8,728 nucleotides of DNA. Origin: an uncultured Collinsella sp. (GTDB lineage: Bacteria; Actinomycetota; Coriobacteriia; Coriobacteriales; Coriobacteriaceae). The position numbers and the translations under genes are program-made. Shown here piece by piece: positions 5,250 through 8,728 of this stretch (position 1 is the first letter of the stretch; each line of letters begins with the position of its first letter). The DNA is taken from contig CABUZI010000069.1 in NCBI GenBank assembly GCA_902496005.1, positions 1-8,728 of the forward strand, written 5' to 3'. Below the pieces are notes generated by a model. It ran no database searches and was not told the origin of the DNA. It worked only from the letters and a program-made list of their open reading frames with translations.

Positions 5250-6041
5250 ATGCCCACACCTTCCACTGCACGCATGCACGACTTCGAGGTCGTCTCGAAC
5301 CGGGAGATTGCCGACGGCATCTTCTCGCTCGTCATCTCGGCCCCCAAGCTTGCAAGTGCGCTCAAGCCCGGTCAGTTTGTGAACATCGCCGTACCCGGCG
5401 ATGCGTCCTCGCTGCTTCGCGTGCCCCTGAGCTACTACCGCGCCGACGCCGAGGCCGGCACCGTCGAGCTGTGGTACGCCGTCGTGGGCGACGATACCCG
5501 TCGTTTGTCCCAGATGGGCCCTGGCTCCACCTCTAACCTGCTGGGCCCCGGTGGCCGTGGCTGGATGGTACCCGAGGGCACCAGGAAGGCCCTGCTCGTC
5601 GCCGGTGGCATCGGTGTTCCGCCCGTGCTGTGCCTTGCCGACAAGCTTGCCGAGCAGGGTGTGGCCGTCGACGTGTGCCTGGGCTTTGGCACCGCGTCCA
5701 AGGCCGTGGGTGTCGATGAGTTCCGCGCGCTGGGCGCCACGGTCAACGTTTGCACCGATGATGGCACGCTGGGCACGCACGGTTTTTGCACCGACCCGGC
5801 AGCCGAGCTGCTCGGCGAGGGCGGCTACGACTATGTGGCCAGCTGCGGCCCCGCTGTGATGATGAAGAAAGTCGCCGCCGCTGCCGCCGAGGCCGGTGCG
5901 TACTGCGAGGTGTCGCTCGAGCGCATGATGAGCTGTGGCTTTGGCGCCTGCAACACCTGCAATGTCGAGACGGTCGACGGTATGAAGGGTGCTTGCATGT
6001 GCGGCCCCGTGTTCGATGCTTCCAAGGTGGTGGTCTTCTAG
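5250..6041 (+). CDS. pyrK: Dihydroorotate dehydrogenase B, electron transfer subunit
   Basis: PyrK carries FAD and a 2Fe-2S cluster and passes electrons from the PyrD flavin to NAD+, so dihydroorotate oxidation does not need a quinone. This suits an anaerobe. The 263-residue product has a ferredoxin-reductase-like FAD domain (LLRVPLSYY, about residues 55-63), a nucleotide-binding block LVAGGIGVPPVLCLADKL, and a C-terminal cluster motif MSCGFGACNTC...ACMCGPVF. The cysteines at about 229, 234, 237 and 249 keep the family spacing. An additional Cys251 stands where Asp is more usual (CxDGPVF). The ATG at 5250 follows GGAG by five bases. The frame is open upstream to a TTG at 5214 with no ribosome site. 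The stop overlaps the pyrD GTG by one base (TAGTG), implying coupled translation of the two subunits. Confidence 0.95.
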   Translation: MPTPSTARMHDFEVVSNREIADGIFSLVISAPKLASALKPGQFVNIAVPGDASSLLRVPLSYYRADAEAGTVELWYAVVGDDTRRLSQMGPGSTSNLLGPGGRGWMVPEGTRKALLVAGGIGVPPVLCLADKLAEQGVAVDVCLGFGTASKAVGVDEFRALGATVNVCTDDGTLGTHGFCTDPAAELLGEGGYDYVASCGPAVMMKKVAAAAAEAGAYCEVSLERMMSCGFGACNTCNVETVDGMKGACMCGPVFDASKVVVF

Positions 6042-6964
6042 TGGGTACCGTGAACATGGCCGTCGATTTCGGCGGCGTCAAGATGCAAAACCCCATCAAC
6101 ACCGCAGCCGGTACCTTTGGCTACGGTTGGCAGTTCCAGAACTTCTTTGATGTTTCCCAGCTGGGCGCCATCACCACCAAGGGTTGCGCAGCCGAGCCCT
6201 GGCCCGGCAATCCCGCGCCCCGCATGGCTGAGATTCCCGGCGGCATGATCAACTCCGTGGGCCTTCAGAACCCCGGCGTGGCCGCCTTTGCTCGCGAGTC
6301 CGGTCCGTGGCTCGAGCAGCTCTCCAAGGACGGCTGCCAGGTCATCTGTCAGGTTGCCGGCCACTCCGTTGACGAGTTTGTCCGCGCACTCGAGATGTAT
6401 GTCGAGCTGTGCCCCTGGGCTGCCGGCTACGAGATCAACGTGAGCTGCCCCAATATCGCCGCCGGCGGTGCCGCCATGGGCTCCACGCCCGAGGGCGCCT
6501 CTTCCGTTATGGCTGCCTGCCGCAAGGTGACCGATAAGCCGCTGTTCGTGAAGATGGCGCCGGTCAACGTCGCCGAGATCGCCAAGGCCCTCGAGGCTGC
6601 CGGCGCCGACGGCCTTTCGGTCATCAACTCCATCCAGGGCATGGCCATCGACGTCCATACCCGCAAGTCCCGCGTTGCAAAGCCCAAGGGCGGCCTTTCG
6701 GGCCCGCTGTGTCATCACATCGCCGTGCGCATGGTCTGGGAGGTTGCCCAGGCCGTCGATATCCCCATCAACGGTGTCGGCGGTGTCATGACGGGCGAAG
6801 ATGCGGCCGAGTTTATCCTGGCTGGCGCCACCTGCGTGTCGGTCGGTATGGCCAACTTCGTCGATCCGTGCGCTTCGCTCAAGATCGCGCACGAGCTCGA
6901 GGCCTGGGCCGAGTCCCAGGGCGTTAAGGACATTAACGAACTGGTAGGTGCTTTCGAATGCTAG
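6041..6964 (+). CDS. pyrD: Dihydroorotate dehydrogenase B, catalytic subunit (type 1B)
   Basis: This FMN enzyme oxidises dihydroorotate to orotate, step 4 of UMP synthesis. With PyrK it forms the NAD-linked heterotetramer. The 307-residue product has NPINTAAGTFGYG near the start, MINSVGLQNPGV (about residues 69-80), and EINVSCPNIAAGG, whose Cys136 is the family's active-site base. VINSIQGMAID, KGGLSGP (about 216-222) and GVGGVMTGEDAAEFILAGA (FMN phosphate binding) follow. The GTG at 6041 is chosen because it overlaps the pyrK stop and AAGGTGGTGG lies about ten bases upstream. In-frame GTG 6050 and ATG 6056 are possible but further from that site. The stop lies seven bases into pyrF. Confidence 0.95.
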   Translation: MGTVNMAVDFGGVKMQNPINTAAGTFGYGWQFQNFFDVSQLGAITTKGCAAEPWPGNPAPRMAEIPGGMINSVGLQNPGVAAFARESGPWLEQLSKDGCQVICQVAGHSVDEFVRALEMYVELCPWAAGYEINVSCPNIAAGGAAMGSTPEGASSVMAACRKVTDKPLFVKMAPVNVAEIAKALEAAGADGLSVINSIQGMAIDVHTRKSRVAKPKGGLSGPLCHHIAVRMVWEVAQAVDIPINGVGGVMTGEDAAEFILAGATCVSVGMANFVDPCASLKIAHELEAWAESQGVKDINELVGAFEC

Positions 6965-7674
6965 AGACCGATGCCCGCGACCGCGTAATCGTCGCCCTCG
7001 ACTGCGACCGTGAGCGTGCGCTCGAGCTTGCCCACGAGCTTTCGGGTCATGCCGCCTGGCTCAAGGTTGGCATGACGCTCTATTACGCCGAGGGTCCCCA
7101 GATCGTCAAGACATTCAAGGACCTGGGCTTTAAGGTCTTCCTTGACCTTAAGTTCCATGATATTCCGCATCAGGTTCGCGGTGCCGCCCGTTCGGCCTCG
7201 CTTGCCGGTGCCGACCTGCTCTCGGTTCACGGCTTGGGTTCGGGCGCCATGCTCGCTGCCTGCCGCGAGGGTGCCGAGGAGGCGCGCGAGGACCGCGCCA
7301 AGCTCGTCGCCATCACCGTGCTCACGAGCATGAATCAGGATGCCTTGAGCGAGATCGGCGTCGAGTCGCCCGTGGCCGAGGAGGCCGCCCGCCTGGCAAA
7401 GCTCGCTCAGGCCAACGGCATCGATGGCATCGTGTGCTCGCCGATGGAGGCTCACGACATGCGTGAGCTGCTGGGCCCTGATGCCCTGATCGTGACTCCG
7501 GGTGTGCGTCCGGTGGGTGCCGCCTTAGGTGACCAGTCCCGCGTGGCGACGCCTTCCCAGGCTATCGAGCGTGGCGCAAGCCACATTGTGGTGGGCCGTC
7601 CCATCACCGGCGCCGACGATCCGGTTGCCGCCTTTGACGCCATCGTCGCCGAGCTGGTCGAAAACGTCGCCTAA
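6958..7674 (+). CDS. pyrF: Orotidine 5'-phosphate decarboxylase
   Basis: PyrF decarboxylates OMP to UMP, the last step of the pathway. The 238-residue product is a TIM barrel of the short bacterial group I type. VIVALD (Asp15), WLKVGMTLYY (Lys36), the catalytic FLDLKFHDIPHQV (Asp63, Lys65, Asp68), LTSMNQDAL, and VTPGVRP followed by ASHIVVGRPITGADDP (phosphate gripper) are all present. The ATG at 6958 overlaps the end of pyrD by seven bases, and TAGGTG sits seven bases upstream. pyrE, which makes its substrate OMP, is not in the window. Confidence 0.96.
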   Translation: MLETDARDRVIVALDCDRERALELAHELSGHAAWLKVGMTLYYAEGPQIVKTFKDLGFKVFLDLKFHDIPHQVRGAARSASLAGADLLSVHGLGSGAMLAACREGAEEAREDRAKLVAITVLTSMNQDALSEIGVESPVAEEAARLAKLAQANGIDGIVCSPMEAHDMRELLGPDALIVTPGVRPVGAALGDQSRVATPSQAIERGASHIVVGRPITGADDPVAAFDAIVAELVENVA

Positions 7675-7719
7675 AAGATTCCCCTAAGTCACCACTTTTG
7701 GGTCTCATTAGCACAAAAT

Positions 7720-7777
7720 AGCCCCTGTGCCTGCGTAAACTTTCCCATCCTTTGTGTGGAATCGCAGGTCAGGGGCT
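7720..7777 (+). terminator. Long hairpin after pyrF, probable operon terminator
   Basis: AGCCCCTG (7720-7727) pairs perfectly with CAGGGGCT (7770-7777). After an internal loop of two bases against one, CCTGCG (7730-7735) pairs with CGCAGG (7763-7768). Inside, TTCCCA (7742-7747) can pair with TGTGGAA (7755-7761) with one bulge. TTAACTTT follows, so the T-run is poor. On the minus strand the stem is followed by ATTTTG. A weaker stem (CCCTAAGT with ACTTTTGGG, 7682-7702) comes first. It is the only strong structure between pyrF and mIHF and is best read as the operon end, though a structured RNA cannot be excluded. Confidence 0.45.
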
Positions 7778-7796
7778 TAACTTTGGGCGCAGTATA

Positions 7797-7825
7797 TTGC
7801 ACTTTTTGCGGGTATCGTCTAACCT
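7797..7825 (+). promoter_or_regulatory. Candidate mIHF promoter
   Basis: TTGCAC (7797-7802) and TAACCT (7820-7825) lie 17 bases apart and would start transcription near 7832, leaving an approximately 80-base leader that opens with the long palindrome. An alternative is the extended -10 TGCTAAAAT (7862-7870 contains it), which falls inside the right arm of that palindrome but has no clear -35. Both choices are weak matches. Confidence 0.35.
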
Positions 7826-7836
7826 ATGGAGCCGCG

Positions 7837-7875
7837 ATTGGGCATTTTGTACGTTCTACGTGCTAAAATGCCAAT
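7837..7875. repeat. Near-perfect long palindrome upstream of mIHF
   Basis: Two 18-base arms (7837-7854 and 7858-7875) flank the three bases TCT. From the loop outward, GTACGT pairs with ACGTGC (one G-U). Then, after a bulged T at 7864, GGCATTTT pairs with AAAATGCC. After a bulged G at 7840, ATT pairs with AAT. That is 17 pairs with one single-base bulge in each arm. No T-run follows, so it is not a standard terminator. It ends 38 bases before the mIHF ATG and covers the alternative -10 box. Confidence 0.65.
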
Positions 7876-7913
7876 TATTGAATCAGATATAACCCAACTA
7901 TTTGGAGGTACGA

Positions 7914-8222
7914 ATGGCACTCCCTCAGCTTACCGATGAGCAGCGTAAGCAGGCTCTTGAGAAGGCTGCTGCCGCACGTCACGCCCGCGCTGAGCTTCGC
8001 GAGCAGATCAAGAAGGGCGAGAAGTCCCTCGAGTCCGTGCTCAACTCCGATGACCCCATCGCTTCCCGCATGAAGGTTTCCACCCTCATCGAGTCTCTTC
8101 CTGGTTATGGCAAGGCCAAGGCCGCCAAGATCATGGAGGAGCTTGGTATCTCCGCTACCCGTCGCGTCCAGGGCCTCGGCGTCCGTCAGCGCGAGCAGCT
8201 CCTCGAGCAGCTGACCAAATAA
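7914..8222 (+). CDS. mihF: Integration host factor, actinobacterial type (mIHF)
   Basis: mIHF is a small nucleoid-associated protein that bends DNA. It is unrelated in sequence to the IHF alpha/beta pair of proteobacteria and is best known from mycobacteria and Streptomyces. The 102-residue product starts MALPQLTDEQRKQALEKAA and has a long basic N-terminal helix. KVSTLIESLPGYGKAKAAKI (about residues 54-73) forms the helix-two-turns-helix motif, and ELGISATRRVQGLG is the signature block before the end. The ATG at 7914 follows GGAGGT by four bases. An in-frame TTG at 7902 precedes that site and is rejected. It lies between pyrF and gmk, as in mycobacteria, and its TAA is immediately followed by the gmk GTG, so the two are probably cotranscribed. 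Confidence 0.93.
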   Translation: MALPQLTDEQRKQALEKAAAARHARAELREQIKKGEKSLESVLNSDDPIASRMKVSTLIESLPGYGKAKAAKIMEELGISATRRVQGLGVRQREQLLEQLTK

Positions 8223-8728
8223 GTGAGCGCTCAGGATTCCAAGCTCTTTGTGATTTCTGGACCGTCAGGCGCAGGGAAGGGTACGCTCGTCACTCGTGTG
8301 CGCGAGCGCCGCTCGAACCTGGGCCTGACGGTTTCGGCTACCACGCGAGCACCACGCAAAGGTGAGGTCGACGGCGTCAACTACTTTTTTCTGACGCGCG
8401 AGGAGTTCGACCGCCGCGTGGCAAACGGTGAGTTTGTTGAGTGGGCCGAGGTCCACGGTAACTGCTACGGCACGTTGGTGAGCGAGGTCACATCCAAGCT
8501 CGCCTCTGGCGCATCTCTGATTTTGGAGATCGATGTCCAGGGTGCCCTGCAGGTGAAGGAGCGTTTCCCCGAGGCCGTGCTGATCTTTATCAAGCCACCT
8601 TCGCTCGAGGTGCTTCGCGAGCGTCTAGTCGGTCGCGGTACTGAGACGCCCGAGACGATTGAGCTGCGTATGGCAAACGCCGCCGATGAGCTTGCCCTTG
8701 CCGACCGCTACGACGACGTCGTGGTTAA
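8223..8728 (+). CDS. gmk: Guanylate kinase, N-terminal part (partial)
   Basis: Gmk phosphorylates GMP to GDP using ATP. From the GTG at 8223 the frame is open for 168 codons to the window edge. It has the P-loop FVISGPSGAGKGTL (about residues 9-22), the GMP-binding blocks VSATTRAPRKGEVDGVNYFF and ANGEFVEWAEVHGNCYGT, LILEIDVQGALQV (the conserved EIDVQGA), FIKPPSLEVLRERLVGRG, and the start of the C-terminal helix with ADRYDDVV. Usual length is about 190-210 residues, so only a short tail is missing. It begins directly after the mIHF stop with no spacing and no clear ribosome site, which suggests reinitiation by ribosomes finishing mIHF. Confidence 0.95.
   Translation, partial: MSAQDSKLFVISGPSGAGKGTLVTRVRERRSNLGLTVSATTRAPRKGEVDGVNYFFLTREEFDRRVANGEFVEWAEVHGNCYGTLVSEVTSKLASGASLILEIDVQGALQVKERFPEAVLIFIKPPSLEVLRERLVGRGTETPETIELRMANAADELALADRYDDVVV

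Noticed and set aside
5154..6892. Minus-strand frames opposite pyrK and pyrD (5154-5780, 6038-6892)
   Set aside because: Antisense shadows of recognised genes, without motifs or sensible ribosome sites.

Overview
The window looks like the chromosome of a high-GC, anaerobic actinobacterium of the Coriobacteriia, most likely Collinsella or a close relative. The lineage evidence is an actinobacterial-type integration host factor (mIHF) next to gmk, a type 1B (pyrK/pyrD) dihydroorotate dehydrogenase, an AdhE-type fermentative dehydrogenase, strong G/C-ending codon use and frequent GTG starts. The genus is inferred from overall protein character; no search was run.

Layout. 1-1207 (minus): N-terminal half of a bifunctional aldehyde-alcohol dehydrogenase (adhE), running off the left edge. 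1208-1709: adhE upstream region with an inverted repeat, a decayed fragment of a REP-associated tyrosine transposase (about 1359-1578), and a strong terminator serving rpmB. 1710-1898 (minus): ribosomal protein L28 (rpmB), four-cysteine zinc form. 1899-2350: divergent intergenic region holding the rpmB promoter with a cluster of CACAGA/TCTGTG half-sites and, further right, the pyr promoter and a structured attenuator leader. 2351-7674 (plus): pyrimidine operon pyrR-pyrB-pyrC-pyrK-pyrD-pyrF. 7675-7913: terminator-like hairpin, candidate promoter and a long palindrome. 7914-8222 (plus): mIHF. 8223 to the right edge (plus): guanylate kinase (gmk), incomplete.

How it works together. pyrB, pyrC, pyrD/pyrK and pyrF encode steps 2, 3, 4 and 6 of de novo UMP synthesis, packed with overlapping or touching reading frames. 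PyrR is the likely UMP-responsive regulator, and the leader in front of it has a nested hairpin and an intrinsic terminator that share bases. carA/carB (step 1) and pyrE (step 5) are absent from the window and must lie elsewhere. mIHF and gmk follow in the order also known in mycobacteria.

I see no CRISPR array, prophage, toxin-antitoxin, defence system or clearly novel protein family. The unusual material is in the non-coding DNA: the pyr leader, the palindrome before mIHF, the half-site cluster at rpmB and the transposase remnant.
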